Shown: positions 1 through 13,583, numbered from the stretch's first letter. The stretch is 64,000 nt of DNA from Odiellus spinosus (GCA_963920705.1 OY987226.1:16680501-16744500), one strand, 5' to 3'. Notes: a model not told the origin generated them from the letters alone. Program-made: numbers and translations.

Positions 1-659
1 TCCGCTCACGCGAAATAGCGACGTGTAGGCATCTAAAGAAAATATTTCCCAAATCTTATGTGTAGTTTGAGAATCCCAAAACATCGATATTTGCAGAAGC
101 GTATGACATATTAATCGAAGTACACATGGCGAACATCAAATAAATCCAAAATGTTATCGGCTAAACTCTAGTGACCCTCCAAACCCACTCAAATCGTCCA
201 TAACTGTGTCATTATCGAAAATTACATAAAGTTAATAAGCGACAACATCACCAGAAGAAAAAAAATACTCTGAGCAAGCCGAACCGCCCCAAAGTTTCCT
301 GTTTGTCTCACTAAGACACTACTTGGTGTCCCGAAAACTCGATCCTAGAAAAACTCTCCAGAAGGGCCGAAAAATAGATTTTAAACACTGTGTTTCTTTA
401 GGAAAAGCGAATCTGGGTACTTTGTTTCTTATACGCTTCTGTTATTCGTTATACTTCGTGGTAGCAAAGAAAATTATAACGTGTAGAAAATATATTGATT
501 GTGTGTGACTGGGTGCATTTTTCTGGAAAAGTTAAGAACTTTTGCTAGTACTGTACCAACGATAATGAAAGTAGAACTAGGCAATTGGCGTGAAATCTTT
601 AAAACGCAATTCTAATCTATTAATTCATTAATTTAATATTTTGTTTTGCGTTTATCCAG
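1..659. other. Glut1 intron (partial), no gene seen
   Basis: AT-rich sequence ending in a pyrimidine-rich acceptor (tttatccag) directly before the first recovered Glut1 exon. The short open frame near 323-508 has no recognisable domain. I see nothing else here. Confidence 0.7.
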
Positions 660-3600
660 GCACGGTGAACCAGTTGGGTGTGACAATTGGCTTGCTGCTC
701 TCCCAGGTGCTCGGAATTGAGGTCATTCTCGGTACTGCTACCGGATGGCCCATTCTCTTAGGTAAGCTATTCTCAACACGTGTTCATTTCAAATTTTTCA
801 GTTGTTTAGAAACATATTAAGCCGTGTATAGGTGTATTGTATTTTGAATTAACGCTCGTAGAAGAGTTAATCCATAACCAAGAAGATCTTAGGATTACAT
901 GTCATCCATTTCGTTTGAGATAACTATTGGACGACGGGGTAGTCTAGCGACAAACAGTGGCTAAATTGGCTACGTTCACACTAGAGACTTTGAAACCGTT
1001 GTCAAACCGTTTTGAATCTTCAAATCAACTTTTCAAGCTATATATAATTAAATATTTTGAGAAAGGATCTTTTCAGATGACCTAAAATTTTACAATTTAA
1101 CCTTTTTAAAACTGTTAAAAAAGGTTTACGAAGTGTGACGGAGTTGACGAGGCGCGAAGACGTTTGTCTCTAAGAACACCCCTCGTCTTATTATGATTAT
1201 GTAACTTTCTCCGTATTCAATATCCCTATGTTAAAACGGGGGTTTATGGGTAACGTTTGTCATCTCTCATTGTCCACAACCATTTCCCCTCTAGAATCGA
1301 AAAATTCCCAACGTTATTGCTTCCCGAAGCACGAATATTGTTTGAAGTTAAACCTTTTACCATGCCAGAATACTGATAAGTTTCGTGTAATAAGTTATAT
1401 TTTTTAACAATTTAGACTGTGCGTTTTTAAATATTTTTATGAAAGGAAGAAAAGTGTGGAGTTAAGTTTTTATTGTTCTTGGCACAGTTACATTTTTTAT
1501 CAATAAAAACTACAACTCCATGCGTTTCTTCCTTTTATAAAATTTTTAAAATATTACTCCACCATGGATTCTAATTTTATAAATTTCAACGTAAATTGTT
1601 AAAATGGCCCTAAAAACCGTATCATAACTCATCAAAGGTTTCGCGCTAATTTAGAGTTAATTATCAAAGTCGCGAACTGGAGTCGCTAAGCCTAAATTCG
1701 TTTCAAATAAATTTTAGACTAAAATTTCTTGAAACTGAATGCCGATGCCAAAAATGACCAAATTCACGCTTAAAATATCGTTTACGTGCAGTATAGAAAA
1801 GATGATCAGATTTCAGGAGGGTGGTAGTAGTGTTGGGTGTTGTTAGAGTCCATATGCTAAATAGAAGCTTCCTGAGACGGGGGGGGGGAAATGGCTGCGC
1901 GATATGAAAAGTTTATATTATCGAACAATACTTCTGAAATAAAATATGAGAAGGATGAAATTACGGTAGAGAGATTTTACTTTTCAAGTTTCTGGGAATA
2001 TGAAAGAAGACCGTTTCGAATAAATCCTTCTTTTGGGCGCGGAGTTTTAAATTTCCTCCCTTCACCCTTTTATCGTAGGGAAAGCTTTTCTCCTATCATC
2101 TTCAGGGTTCTAATTAAATAAAAGACGGCCCATTAGATAAAAGATATCTATCTTAGAAAATGATATCTTTTCTTACGGAACTCTTCCTTATAGCTCGAAC
2201 TATATGTCCTATCCAGTCTTTTTCCACGAAATGGCGGTTTTCTACTTTTCAACATCGTTTGGGAATTCATTTCGAAAGAGATCAAAGATTCCCAGTAACT
2301 CGCTAGCGTTATTATAGGGGGAAGCTATCCTTTTCAATCTTTTCCCTCGGTCTTAGGTATACCGCGTATAATAATAGCTGGGCGGGAGAAAGGTTCTGAA
2401 CCATCGTTTCTTGTTTAATTTAGCAGACGGTTTTCTCTTTTAAGGTTAGGCTTAAGTGTTTTTCATCCCCCGACCGCTTCTTTTCGCGTGTGCCTCGATC
2501 TTTATACGCTCTTTGATCATAACTCGTATTATTGGAAAGAAAAAAAGAGCCAAATTTCTTTTTCATTGAAATTAGAGATCCATTTTTTAACTTTTTTTTT
2601 TTTTTTTGAACTTGCTTCACCGGAATTTTAAATTGAATGTAACCCCTGTTTTTATTAGGAAATTTGAAATCTTTCTGCGTAACCTTATATTATGTTATGG
2701 GCTATTATAGAGAATATTGTATAGGTTTTGACAGCGAAGCTTAACGGTAATTTGAACTTCAAGTAATTTTAGTAAATTTGGACATCGTCAAAACTAAGAT
2801 TTTTATTAATTTACAATGATAGAAATATATTATTTTTAAATATCATTTTTCCCTGAGATTAAACCAGAATATTTTTAGAAACTACTGAGAAAAACTTATC
2901 AGGTCTGAACTGACCAGTCTGAGGGTTCCTTGATTTTAACTAAAACCAATGAACTAGCTTGCTCTTTTTAAAAATTTAGACAACTTGAATTTTGAACTTC
3001 GTACGATTTTTTTAAACGTGTTAGTCCATAAGTCTTCACTTCGCATGGGCACCAAAATGCCTCTAAATTCATCGCGAGAATTCACGCGCTCTGGGTAAGG
3101 GGAGGTTATCCTCTGATTAAATAAATTATTTTAATAATATGAAAATCTTTGGTGTACTTGGTGAACTAAAAAAAAATTTTATTTTCCAAAATATTAAATT
3201 TCAAATTCTGTACAATTTTTTAATTTCTCTTTCTTTGCTGGTTTGATCCCAATGAGGCAATTGTCCCTTATAAAGGATGCGCAGCTGCCTTTTTTTATAT
3301 AATTTGTAGATATAATGATCCCATTATTTCAACCAAAATTAGTTTTACCGTGGTTTTACGAATGGAGTATATTTTAAATTTTAATAGCTTAGTGAAAAAA
3401 GTTACAAATATCGAGTTTGGGGAAATAAGAACTTTTAAGGTTTTTATTGAAATAACTTTATTCTCGGTTGGCAATAAAATTTTATTGCACGAGATTTTAT
3501 AAAATCTCAAGTTGCGTTGTTTAAAAATATTCATTTTTTTTGCGTTATTCGTTAAATACAGGGATTGCTGTGGTGCCTGCCGTTCTCCAGATGATTCTGT

Positions 3601-6600
3601 TGCCTTTTTGTCCCGAAAGTCCCCGATATTTGCTCATTTCCAAACAAGAGGAGACTCTTGCGAGGGAAGGTAATTACCTATAGAATTTAGTTTTTCTTTT
3701 CTGTTTAATCTGTATAAGTGAAACTGTCACATTTCTCACGCAATCCAAATGGAATTTCGGAAATATCGTTAAAAAACGATTCAATATAAAAATACACTCG
3801 TTATTAAAGAATTCACAACAGTGAAAATAAATATATATTATTGTAAATTCGAACCAAAATCATTATATGCACTAGATTCTCGCCCATTCCAAGAATAAAT
3901 TAAAGAACAAAAAGTCTGGGACTTTTATACATAGCGACCAATAAAAATGCATTTAGATAAGGTAATCTAACCCGAGAATATCTTGAGTCTGAAGACTCAT
4001 GGTCAGTGTTTCCACTTTCCTGGGAAAAGATCCATTTTCGAGGAAAATTTACTTTATGAGCATCAAAAAAAGCGGGGAGAAGCCGAAAATACTGGAAAAA
4101 GTTTGTAAAACGGCAAAAAAAGCGCAAAAAATTTTGCCCAGTAAAATATCTTGCATACGCTCCCCGAACGAGTTTGTTGTTGTATTTTCAACGGTCTATC
4201 GTATGTTATGCAGAGCGAGGAAATCTATCTCTCTTCTCTTCGTGCCCGCAGACACGAACTATTTTGTAGCGGCTCTGGATACTTCTACTGTTTCCTCCAG
4301 AGAATAGACAAGGGAGATGAAATTAATTTTTTTAACTCGTCATCCCAGAGGTGGAATATATAATTGTGTAATATATATAGGTTTTTGATAGTATGATAAA
4401 ACTAAAAATATAATATAAGCCTTGGAAGAAAATGGTGACAGCCTCACTTTCATTAGATGGGTAATTAACGAAATTTCACCTTTATCATCTTAAATAGCGT
4501 TGCAGAGGTTACGGTGCTCAAGTAACGTTGAAGACGACATAGAAGAAATGAAAGCCGAAGATAGGGGGCAACAGCAAGAATCCAGGGTAATTCTCATTTC
4601 ATTAAATCCTTCAGACAATTCCCGAACACACATATTCTAATAATTTTCACAGGCTTATTTGAAACAATATTTTTTTTTTTTTTTTAAATTTTAAAACTGG
4701 AAATCAAACGTGTTGGGTTTCCTATTAAATTTAGAATTAAGGGAAAATTTAAAAGATTGTGTTACATAATTTTAGATTTTGGACAGCAGTCCGAGACAAC
4801 TGCAGAAAAAATATTTCGGAAATATGTTTATATTTCAAACCAGATATTAATTACTTAATTAAGTTTAGAAAAAAATGCCAGAAGATGAAACAAATTTATT
4901 TTCTGCTAGTTGCAACTTAGATGTTTGGAATTTTCTGCACTCTCTGCGAGCTTATTAAAAATCTTTGCCACTGGGAGGGGTAACGAGACTATTAAGCGGC
5001 CCTACGTCATTAAAGAAATTTCCAAGTTACAGTAACTACGAAACTGATTTTTCAGTGACGTAGTTGACGTCATCATCACTTTCTGAAACACAAAAATGGA
5101 TAGGTTAATTTATTTCAAAAATATAGTGCTAAAATGTACTTCGACTAACAATGGACAGAAAAAGATGAATATCAAAAGTCTGGTATTCATAAGCGTCCTC
5201 TAACAGCAAACGGAAGCAAAAGTTGTAACTAACAAAACCATACACGTGCGAGTAAGCCTACTCTTCATCCATAACGCGGAAGGTTATGTTTGTTACTATT
5301 TTTATCAATGTCTACCGCTAGACGACGCTTTTGAAAGCCAGGTTTTGCTATTCATTTGCGTCTATAAAGATAGGTGTCCATTGTTAACAAACGAATTAAA
5401 ATTAAATTCGCCCAGAATTCCTCCATGTCGACGTACCGGGCATTTTAGCTTTCTCGATTCGAATTAAGTCTCTTATTACCCATTGTGTCCTTCTTTAATT
5501 GTAAGTAAGTAATGAAGTCGGTAGCTTCATCTTCTCTGAATAATCTCTCAAAGGTCCTTTCTGTTCTACAATTTGTCCCTTAAAGCCTAGCTTTGACTGT
5601 GTAAATTATTATGACCAACGTCGTCTGCTAGACTGCCAAGCAAGATAATTAGGCGACTTTAAAGGGGCTTTTACAAATCGCAAATAGTTTCTTTAACACC
5701 TACCAGTGACAAAATTAACTAGCTGCTCTCGGATTGGTGGTCAAATATCGATAGTTCTATCTTCTGTCATTCCTTACTGTAGTAGGAATCAGATTGAGTA
5801 TTCAATACGTACAGAAACCGTCTTTCATTTATATCTAAAATTAATTTGCTTATAAATGTAAAGCTTGTTTCGCATCGCTCGTACTGATAATTCGAACTGA
5901 TCCGAATTATATTTTATTCAGTAATATTTCTCATGGTCCAAATAAAAATAATTAAGAATAATTTAAGGATAAAAAATATATATACAGACTATATAATAAC
6001 TACATAATATATAGAATAGATTGGACAGGCCACTCCTTTTTTTGACCTATTTCTCTGTCTCTCTCCCCACTTTTTTTACGTCAAAATTATCGCAGCCTAT
6101 AATACGTTGTTCTCCGGAGCCATCGACGAATGATAGGGTATGGCCCGTTTTTTACAGTCTATAGTATACCGCTCTATCTATATATTTTTGCCATACAAAA
6201 AATATATTCCTTATTCAAAAAAAAAAAAAAAAAAAAAAAGATGAAACACCTCTGTTTACGTATGACATTTTCTTTAAATTGTTTTGGTTAATGAACCCCG
6301 CAATATTATTCTGGTTTTAGTTTATATAAATTCGAATGTATCTCTTTGAAACCTTCAAAAGGACACCAAGAACGACAAAATGGGTTGAGAAATAATAAAG
6401 TTTCAAGATTTTTTCCCATAGTACCCTTCTGAGGTTGAGATAGGTCGATTGTTAGGGAAAATGATAACGCCTACTGACCATACGTATATGAAATATATAT
6501 TAAATCTATAGATACCCTACACTATAGCTACAGTCACACTAGCATTTCTTAATCGATTTGAACGGTAAAATCAAACCGATATTCAAACCGCCGGGAATCG

Positions 6601-9600
6601 GTATGAAACTGGTTCCCGAAGCAGTTTCGAGAAATCGTATAAAAAAGATTCGAGAAAAGACGGGTTCCTGTACACACGAAAAGCAAAACGTTTTGAAACG
6701 GTTTAAATCGATTCCAATGCCTAGTATGAACGCAACTTATGTTTAGTTGACATTGGCAGACGATCGGTAGTTCATGGAGAAGTACGTTAACAATGCCATT
6801 TATCAGTGATGTGAGAGTGCAGTGTGATTTTAAGTGGCGATCGCGTGTTTAGGCTCTGAGATGGCGTATTTTAATGAAATCTGGCGATTTTTAATTATTT
6901 CCACCGATAGATGACGCTTTTCACCAGACAAATTCGGATGTCTGATATTCACTCCCGAGTTTTTCAAGTAAAAGGAAATTTAGATTTATTATATATTTCG
7001 TATATTTATGATAATGACGACATTTCAATATCTATTTAAAAAATTTCCCTGCCTTTCACTCTATTGTTTCCGAGTCAATGAACGGACTATCCATTTTCTA
7101 ACTTTGTTATTTGACTTGGTCTCAATTTGAAGCTTTAAATAATTCAAATTCGAATCTATTTAAAAAAATAGTATTTTGCGAGCCTTTGATTTCAATTCTA
7201 AATTAGCGTTGACCCTCGCTATTGGCTGATAGAACGGGTTCTATACTAGATTTTAGTAATAATGATTTCAAGAAACTTGAAAAGAACCACCTTTATAACC
7301 ATTTGTTGATTTGTGGTGCTATTCTTATAAGTTGTTGTTTAACTCTTAAGACTCTCTTGCGTGACGTTTGAATTCGTAATGATTTTAATTAGAAATTATA
7401 TTTTTAAAAGTTGTTCTAATTAATCGTCATTAATTGGCCTCATCCTCATTATTCCATAGTGCCTTTTTAACACCATTGGTATGTAAATTCAACCAAGAAT
7501 AACCAAGCTTGTTTTGTAATTTGGTCTTGAAAAGTGAAATTCCCCAAATAATTAAAAACCGAGGCTCAAAATACGAAGCTTCCTTTTTTCCCGTTAATGC
7601 AGTTATATAATCATGCGTACATAAATAAATTAACGCTATTTGCGAGCAATTATCATGAAGGGTTGCGTTACAACCATAAGTTAAATATATTTACTACCTC
7701 CGTATACGATTAAACAGTCGTATTTAAGTAATGTAGCCAGCGATTTCTTCCACGTCCTTAAAAATTCAATACACGCGACGCACCGCGGTCCTTTTTGGCG
7801 TTAGGTTCCGATAGAAAACAATAAATAAATGATCTTGACGTTCGTTCCCTGGAAAACCGTGTTTAAACAATGAGAGACGGTCCTTCGGAAGAAATATTTA
7901 AGAGGTTATTTAGGAAGTTAGACGCATTCTCCAGAATCGGCTTGGCGTCAAAAGTAAAATAAAGAGTGCGCATCTTATCTTGAAATTTAAATCGCTAGCT
8001 ACATTTTTCAAATCGATATCTGTGGAACTTAAAGATGTCCGCTTATGTTTATCTTAATCTTCGTGGCCAACGCGATTAAAACAAAAATAATTGCGGCCTC
8101 TTTTCTATCGAATTGCATTTTGAATATTATATTATGATTGTTAGAAAAAAATGTTTTAGTTTGCTACATAGTATTAGAAGCATTTTGGTTTGCGCGCGAG
8201 TGCTAGTAATGCTACAATTATGAAAGCTCGTTAAAAAAAATCATTATTATTCTCCAAGTAGGAGCAACTTAATCCTATCAAATTCAACCCGTTTTTATTT
8301 TAACGTGATGATTATTATTGCTTCTTTGAAACGGAATCACCTTCTACCCGAAGATAACGATATGGCAGTTGTTGAAGAATAACTCTTTACGCCTTCCGTT
8401 GGTCATTGGAGTCGTCATGCAGCTGTCCCAACAGTTATCAGGAATTAACGCCGTAAGTTATAAAACCATTCAGCGTTAGTTGACCTTATAACTCAAAGAC
8501 TGTTCTTTACTTCTGCCTAAATACCTAACTTAACCAGTAATGTAATTGTCATAGTTATGTCCTACTATTGGTCAGGGGAAGTAATTGTCTAGATTATTGT
8601 TTCGCCATAGTTGAGATATGTCCTATTAATTAATTATCCACTATAAATTATCATATGTATTCAGAGCAATTGGCCAACATAATTAAGCTATGTCCTATAT
8701 AGTAATTGGCCACCATAGTTGAGATATGTACTGCAGTAATTGGCCATTATAGTAAGCGGGTGGAAGTAAAGCGAGAGTGAAAACCATTCAAAAGGCTTCC
8801 AAACAATGCCCAAAGTAAATCATCCTTGAATTAATGGCATAAATTTGTGTGCAGGTTTTATATTATTCGACGGCGTTGTTCACATCGGCAGGCCTTACGG
8901 AAAACGCTGCCAAGTATGCAACCATCGGAGTCGGGGCCGTCATGGTAGTCATGACTCTCGTCTCCATCCCACTCATGGATCGGGCCGGCCGCAGGACGTT
9001 GCACCTCTACGGGCTCGGTGGCATGTTCATCTTTTCCATATTCATCACCATCTCCCTGCTCGTCAAGGTCAGAACCCATCACCTAATTACCTAACTTAGT
9101 GACGTAGCGACAAATAATTCTTCACCTCCATCTCGTAAGATGTGAAAATCCCTCGTCATATATGCAAAAACAATTAATTTATTCATAAGGCGCTTAAAAC
9201 AATTACTTTTATTCGGAAGGCGCCTAAACCAATTTGATTCCTTACCACCGCTACGCCACTAACTCTACCTTTCTCGATACTTAAATCTTTTCTCTTTCGA
9301 CAGTTCCTCTACCATTGGGTGACTTACCTGAGTGTCGTCAGCACGCTTAGTTTTGTCGTATTCTTCGCCATAGGACCAGGTAAGTAACACCCCTCAAATG
9401 TATTGATAGTACAATTGAATCATATTTGACCTTATGGATGGTTGTTCGTTCTTTTAGGATCAATTCCTTGGATGATTACGGCAGAACTTTTTTCACAAGG
9501 ACCCAGGCCGGCAGCAATGAGTGTAGCTGTGCTGGTCAATTGGTTTGCCAATTTCGTGGTTGGCCTAGTCTTCCCAATAATGCAGGTCAGTCGCTTTTCT

Positions 9601-10388
9601 ATAGTTTTATATCGCCGAAATGTCGAATTTTATTAGTATTTAAGGATTCTATGGAAGAAGCTTATATGTATAAGTATTTGGAGAAGACATTGGATAATAC
9701 CTTTTCCATGTTCATGGTTTTAAATACCCATCGAAAAGCAACTGCATTTTTTTTTTATAAAACATAGACAATATACAGAAGGACTATATAGCCTTATAGT
9801 GAATTTCTGTTGGTGCATAATACCGGGTATGTTAATTTTCCGGTGACTGACTAGTGACCCAAAATGCAATGACATTAGGTTTATTTGAAACGCCTTTGTT
9901 ATGAATGACGTCAAAGGTATCCAGCTATTCAGTGTGCGCCGGAAACGGAACATACCTAGTCGGACTCCGAGCCTAGCCCTTCCGTATATTGTACATTCTC
10001 AGATTTTATTTTTCAGTCAGTGTTTTAAAAGTACGGCTAGCGACGCGTTGCTAATTTAATTTTTCCGCCTTGTATTTCTCGGACTAATCGTTATTGCGCG
10101 AACGCATGACGTCGTACCTCTATCGGCCGGTATTATAGCGAGTGATGGAAGACTACACTTTTCTACCGTTCACCTTGTGGCTGGCGATATTCTGGACTTT
10201 CACGTATAAGAAAGTACCCGAGACGAAGAACAAGACTTTCGAGGAGGTAGCGGCCCTTTTTAGGCGCGACGACATAGTCAATATCAACGGTATCCCCGTG
10301 CCTAGGAAGTCCTTAACGGGTCGCGGCGTCGCCGGACCCGCCCAAGGCCCTCCCGAGATGCTCTTCGAGGACAAACCCCAAGAGTCCT
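660..10388 (+). CDS. Glut1: Glut1-type facilitated glucose transporter, 5' truncated by window edge
   Basis: Major facilitator superfamily sugar porter (SLC2/GLUT class 1), a plasma membrane protein that moves glucose down its gradient. Exons read here: 660-761, 3562-3669, 4498-4586, 8354-8452, 8855-9067, 9304-9379, 9458-9585, 10139-10388. All have GT/AG borders and matching phases. Visible family landmarks in order: [16 protein letters not shown] (helix 5 region), PESPRYLL (sugar porter signature after helix 6), [11 protein letters not shown] (helix 7, substrate site), DRAGRRTLH loop, [14 protein letters not shown] and QGPRPAAM (helix 10), and [10 protein letters not shown] (C-terminal signature). 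The N-terminal four to five helices lie upstream of the window. The last exon continues into a GC-rich hydrophilic tail ([16 protein letters not shown]) and has a good donor at 10389, so further 3' exons are likely; reading through instead ends at 10513. Exons are far more GC-rich than the introns. Family assignment is very secure; the C-terminus is not. Confidence 0.93.
762..3561. other. Glut1 intron of 2.8 kb
   Basis: Lies between the exons ending GWPILL and starting GIAVVPAV. It contains a foldback element (1429-1555), a run of ten G at 1879-1888 and a T run near 2590. Segment 975-1035 (tttgaaaccgttgtcaaacc) resembles the ends of the dispersed repeat at 6527-6745 and a stretch near 29660. 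No coding signal. Confidence 0.7.
1429..1555. repeat. Foldback (hairpin) element in Glut1 intron
   Basis: Two arms of about 50 bp are imperfect reverse complements around a short loop. The left arm includes gaaaggaagaaaagtgtgga and aagtttttattg; the right arm includes caataaaaactac and ccatgcgtttcttcctttt. This is the structure of a small MITE or foldback insertion. No target-site duplication could be fixed. Confidence 0.6.
3717..4452. mobile_element. Candidate TIR-bounded element (ends with gtgacagcctcac)
   Basis: The left end reads aagtgaaactgtcac. The right end reads ggtgacagcctcactttc, which is its approximate reverse complement. The same inverted pair bounds 13584-14159. The interior (about 3900-4350) is somewhat richer in GC than the flanks and contains an unassigned open frame. 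Probably a non-autonomous DNA transposon family; both termini are short, so the call is tentative. Confidence 0.4.
4587..8353. other. Glut1 intron of 3.8 kb
   Basis: Non-coding AT-rich DNA between exon ends QQQESR and ITIWQLL. It contains poly-A runs (about 6219-6239) and one MITE-like element (6527-6745). The open frame at 5246-5467 shows no family motif and has no splice context. Nothing else recognised. Confidence 0.65.
6527..6745. mobile_element. MITE-like element with about 40-bp imperfect terminal inverted repeats
   Basis: The left end (tagctacagtcacactagca, then aatcgatttgaac) is mirrored by the right end (ggtttaaatcgatt, then ctagtatgaacgcaactta). The interior holds several gaaacggttt/aaaccgttt-like words. 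Related fragments occur near 975-1035, 29640-29700 and 31310-31360. The short open frame inside is taken to be chance. Confidence 0.55.
8540..8755. repeat. Degenerate short tandem repeat in Glut1 intron
   Basis: Words such as atagttgagatatgtcctat and agtaattggccaccata recur at roughly 35-60 bp intervals through this 400-bp intron (8453-8854). Copies are diverged, so the array is old. Confidence 0.5.
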
Positions 10389-10513
10389 GTGAGTACCGAT
10401 ACTATTTCCTTGTCTCTTTGCGCGACGGCTCCAAATACGGCACGACCGCCGATCAAACCTGTTCCCTTCTCTGTCGATCCCCCGTTCCCGGATGTACCGG
10501 ACACTGCGTTTAA
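10389..10513 (+). other. GC-rich read-through extension of the last recovered Glut1 exon
   Basis: The reading frame of the exon ending [13 protein letters not shown] stays open past the donor (tcct|gtgagt) to a stop at 10511-10513, adding [10 protein letters not shown] and ending PGCTGHCV. Base composition stays exon-like (GC-rich) and turns AT-rich just after the stop. It could be an intron-retained or alternative C-terminus. The strong donor argues that splicing out is also used. Confidence 0.45.
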
Positions 10514-10924
10514 CCGCGACTTAACAAATTAATATCAAACTCATTCGGCTCCTTGCCTAGTAATTGTAGTCAAGTTTAACTAAGCCTAACCTGATAATTA
10601 TAGGAGTATCAAAAACATTTACGACCACCCGGCTAGAGAAGTAATTAATATTTTATCCACGAGATTATGCGCCTTTTAATTAAGGTTTCTCGTGGGTTCC
10701 TCTTTCCAAGGTCTATTAAGTATCATAGATGGACGATCAAAAATTATACCTCAAATATTTGGGAAATTTCTAATTTTTCGGATATGTCAGTTATTAGAAT
10801 GATGCGTTAAAGGTTATGGAATAATTTTGAAGTCACGCAAATTAAGTTAGGTTGATCGGATTTAGTTTTGGTTAAAAGAAAATACCGTAAACTGACTTCG
10901 TTGACCAGATTACGTTATTTTAGT

Positions 10925-11110
10925 TGCCTAATGGGATAGGTTTTGATCGGTCTTGAGGTTTACATAGAGGATAGGTGAGGTTAGCTCTTGATCGTTTTGA
11001 TCGATCATGATATTTCCTTAGAGGATAGGTGAGGTTAGGTATTGATCGATTTTGATCGGTCTTGATGTTGCCTAAGATAAGTGATCTTGATGTTGCATTT
11101 GAGTTAAATA
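10925..11110. repeat. Degenerate tandem repeat, about 60-70 bp period
   Basis: The words gaggataggtgaggttag and ttgatcggtcttgatgtt recur with variation three to four times. Confidence 0.55.
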
Positions 11111-11582
11111 AGAAGTGGTCTTTATGTTACCTATGAGGAATTCTTGGCCGGTATTGAAGTTACTTGAAAGATAGGTTTGAAGTTTCCTAATAGCCTTGTC
11201 TTATAAGTTAACCAGAGATGTCTTAAAGTTGTTCAGAGATATGTTAACATTACTTAGTATATTTAAGGCTACAAATATATAACCCAATTACTAGTTAATA
11301 ATAAGGACCAGAGATGTTTGGGCCTTAATATATGCATTACACTTGATGGTCGGACAATAACATAGAGTTCACTGAATTTATTCAGTGATTACAAAGACAT
11401 TAAGAGTTTTCTTAAATGAATGAAAAAACTATAATATCAAATTTTTCCAGTACTGGGTTAATTCTGTTACACAAACTGTAGTTTCTGGTAGTCCATCTAC
11501 GAATTTGGAAACAATTAAATACGTTAGAAATACGTAAAATAAATGAGTTTAATTTTTGATACTTCGTTTAATCAAAGGTTGC

Positions 11583-12025
11583 TTTAAAGGGAAACTTGAA
11601 GCTAAAAATTGAACAGCCTTTTAATTTATTTTCGGAATCACCATGCCAGAAAACGTTTTCGAGAATTTTTTCGGAATTTTTAGACACGTTTTTGGTGTTT
11701 AAATAAATTTTTGAAGTTTGGTAAATTTTAATAAAAAGGAAATAATAATTCGGGCCAATCATATTATTTCAGCCTTCAACGACACTTGTAATGTCTTAAC
11801 ATTAAAAGAATAGACCGGAGTTTTATGCCTAAGACCGCGGCCGAGACAATATGATTGGCCCGAATTTATATTTACTTTTTTTCAAATAAATTACCAAACT
11901 TCAGAAATTAATTTAAACACCTGAAACGTGTCTAAAAATCCCGAAAAAATGTCGAATACGTTTTTTGGCATGCAGATTCCGAAAATAAATTAAAAAGCTT
12001 TTCCATTTTTAGTTTCCCTTCCAAT
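11583..12025. mobile_element. Foldback element FB-1 with long inverted arms
   Basis: Arms of roughly 170-190 bp are imperfect reverse complements. The left arm contains gctaaaaattgaac, ttttcggaatcacc and acacgtttttggtg; the right arm has the complements, ending tttttagtttccctt. The centre is a second inverted pair (attcgggccaatcatatt at 11748; aatatgattggcccgaattt near 11850). Related fragments lie at 22572-22660, 31467-31980 and 43048-43130, so this is a dispersed family. No protein is encoded. Confidence 0.7.
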
Positions 12026-12975
12026 TAATTTTAAATATAAATTTATATATATAGTAACAATGGTTTTTAAACGCCTACCTCAGTTATATTAAATTTTATC
12101 CCTTAGATTAAATTATTTTAATGAGTTGTTATATTTAAATAGATGTACATATATTTACAAATGTATTTAAGTGTAATATAGTGTAATTTAGCGTGATAGA
12201 GCACACTTAATACGATTGACTGTATCTTCCAAAAAAAAAAAATTAAGCTTCATAATACTAGAAAACAAACAAATCGCTGAAGAATATTGGATTTTCCAAT
12301 CGAGAAAATCAAAAATCGAGCCAAATATATAAGCTTTAAATTACTGAAAATCATGATTGATGGTAATGCAATATGTGTGTTGGTGTAAATATTTAATAAT
12401 ATTCAAGAAATCTCTCTCCAATTGTGATATTTTTGTCGCTAAAATATTTTAGCGATAATCTCCCGTATGTTGTGATATAATTTGGTAAAAAAAGTCCAAA
12501 ATTTACCAAATCGAGAAACGTAAGCATGGTTTTTATTTTTAAAGGGATGATGAAGAGAAAAATAAAGTGTTTTATTTTATTGAATAAGACCTGTTTGAGT
12601 AGTAAAACATTCAGGAAATGTCTTTGAATTGTACAAAAAATTGTAATCTTCCGATTTTGGAATTAATTCAAAAATAGATTCCCCTTAAAAAATGCGCTAC
12701 CTTTGGCTTTGTAAAATCCGCATGACACGTGGTGCGGTACACTCTTTGAATCGCCCTAAATCTTGTTAATGGTTATTTTCACGGGCGCAAATGGCGTACG
12801 ACAGCGCGTTTCGCGAATATTTTAGGAAGCCAAAGGTGGGGGAGTCTCTTTATTAAAATCTGAATCTTTTTGCACAATTCAGAGACATTTAATGAATGTA
12901 TTATTGTGCGAACAAGTCATGTTTATAGTAGAATCGATGAAAAAATACTTCACTTTTATCTTTACCTTCCCCCTT

Positions 12976-13412
12976 AAAGGGAGAATGCAACCATACAAGT
13001 GATTTTTTTATCGATTCTTTATCGTTTAAATAGGCTTAAAGCACCATTAAAAACAATTTACAAACAAATATTAAACTAGAAATAAATTTAAAACTTGCCC
13101 GGAAAATAGGCTTAGCAGGATTCACAGAGATCTTGAACTTCTTCACATTGATGGGTCGCCGACGAATGAGCAAAACCCCGTCGTTAAGGCGGAATCTCCA
13201 TGAAACTTACAATTACATTCGATTGGTCGTTGACCCATCAATGCGAAGAAATTCAGGATCTCTATGAATCCAGCTAAGCCTATTTTCCGGGTGAGGTCTA
13301 AATTTATTTCTAGTTTAATATTTGTATGTTTTTTCACTGGTGGATTAGGCATATTTAAACGATAAGGAATCGATAAAAAAATCACTTGTTGTTAGGTTGC
13401 ATTCTCCTTTTT
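12976..13412. mobile_element. Foldback element FB-2 with roughly 180-bp arms
   Basis: The left end (ttaaagggagaatgcaacca, then gtgatttttttatcgatt) is mirrored by the right end (aatcgataaaaaaatcactt, then ggttgcattctcctttt). Pairing continues inward through aggcttagcaggattc and gaatccagctaagcct and through the words cattgatgggtcg and gacccatcaatgc. The open frame on the - strand across it is a by-product of the palindrome. Confidence 0.75.
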
Positions 13413-13421
13413 ATGGATATC

Positions 13422-13462
13422 ATTAGACGAGACGTCTAATTCATTAGACGAGACGTCTAATA
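13422..13462. repeat. Two tandem copies of a 21-22 bp near-palindrome
   Basis: The block attagacgagacgtctaat occurs twice head to tail. Each copy is nearly self-complementary around gacGAgacgtc. It sits 10 bp beyond the right end of FB-2 and could be part of its insertion site. Confidence 0.7.
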
Positions 13463-13583
13463 AAATAATTTCGAATTTGGATAGTTTAAAATGATACTAA
13501 TTTTGTCAAAATCCATTCTTAAACCAAAAAGATACGATTTTTTAAGCCTGTTAAGGTTACTCTGTATTTTAGAATTTAAGAAA

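Noticed and set aside
1891-2121. 76-aa frame after the G run
   Set aside because: Sits in a Glut1 intron, shows no similarity that I recognise and has no splice junctions.
3900-4307. Overlapping 75-aa (-) and 102-aa (+) frames
   Set aside because: Both lie in a candidate TIR element in a Glut1 intron, lack motifs and have no splice support.
8858-9082. 74-aa open frame on the - strand
   Set aside because: Antisense shadow of the Glut1 exon 8855-9067, which matches the family on the + strand.
13143-13385. 80-aa open frame on the - strand
   Set aside because: Lies wholly within the arms of foldback element FB-2 and has no domain.
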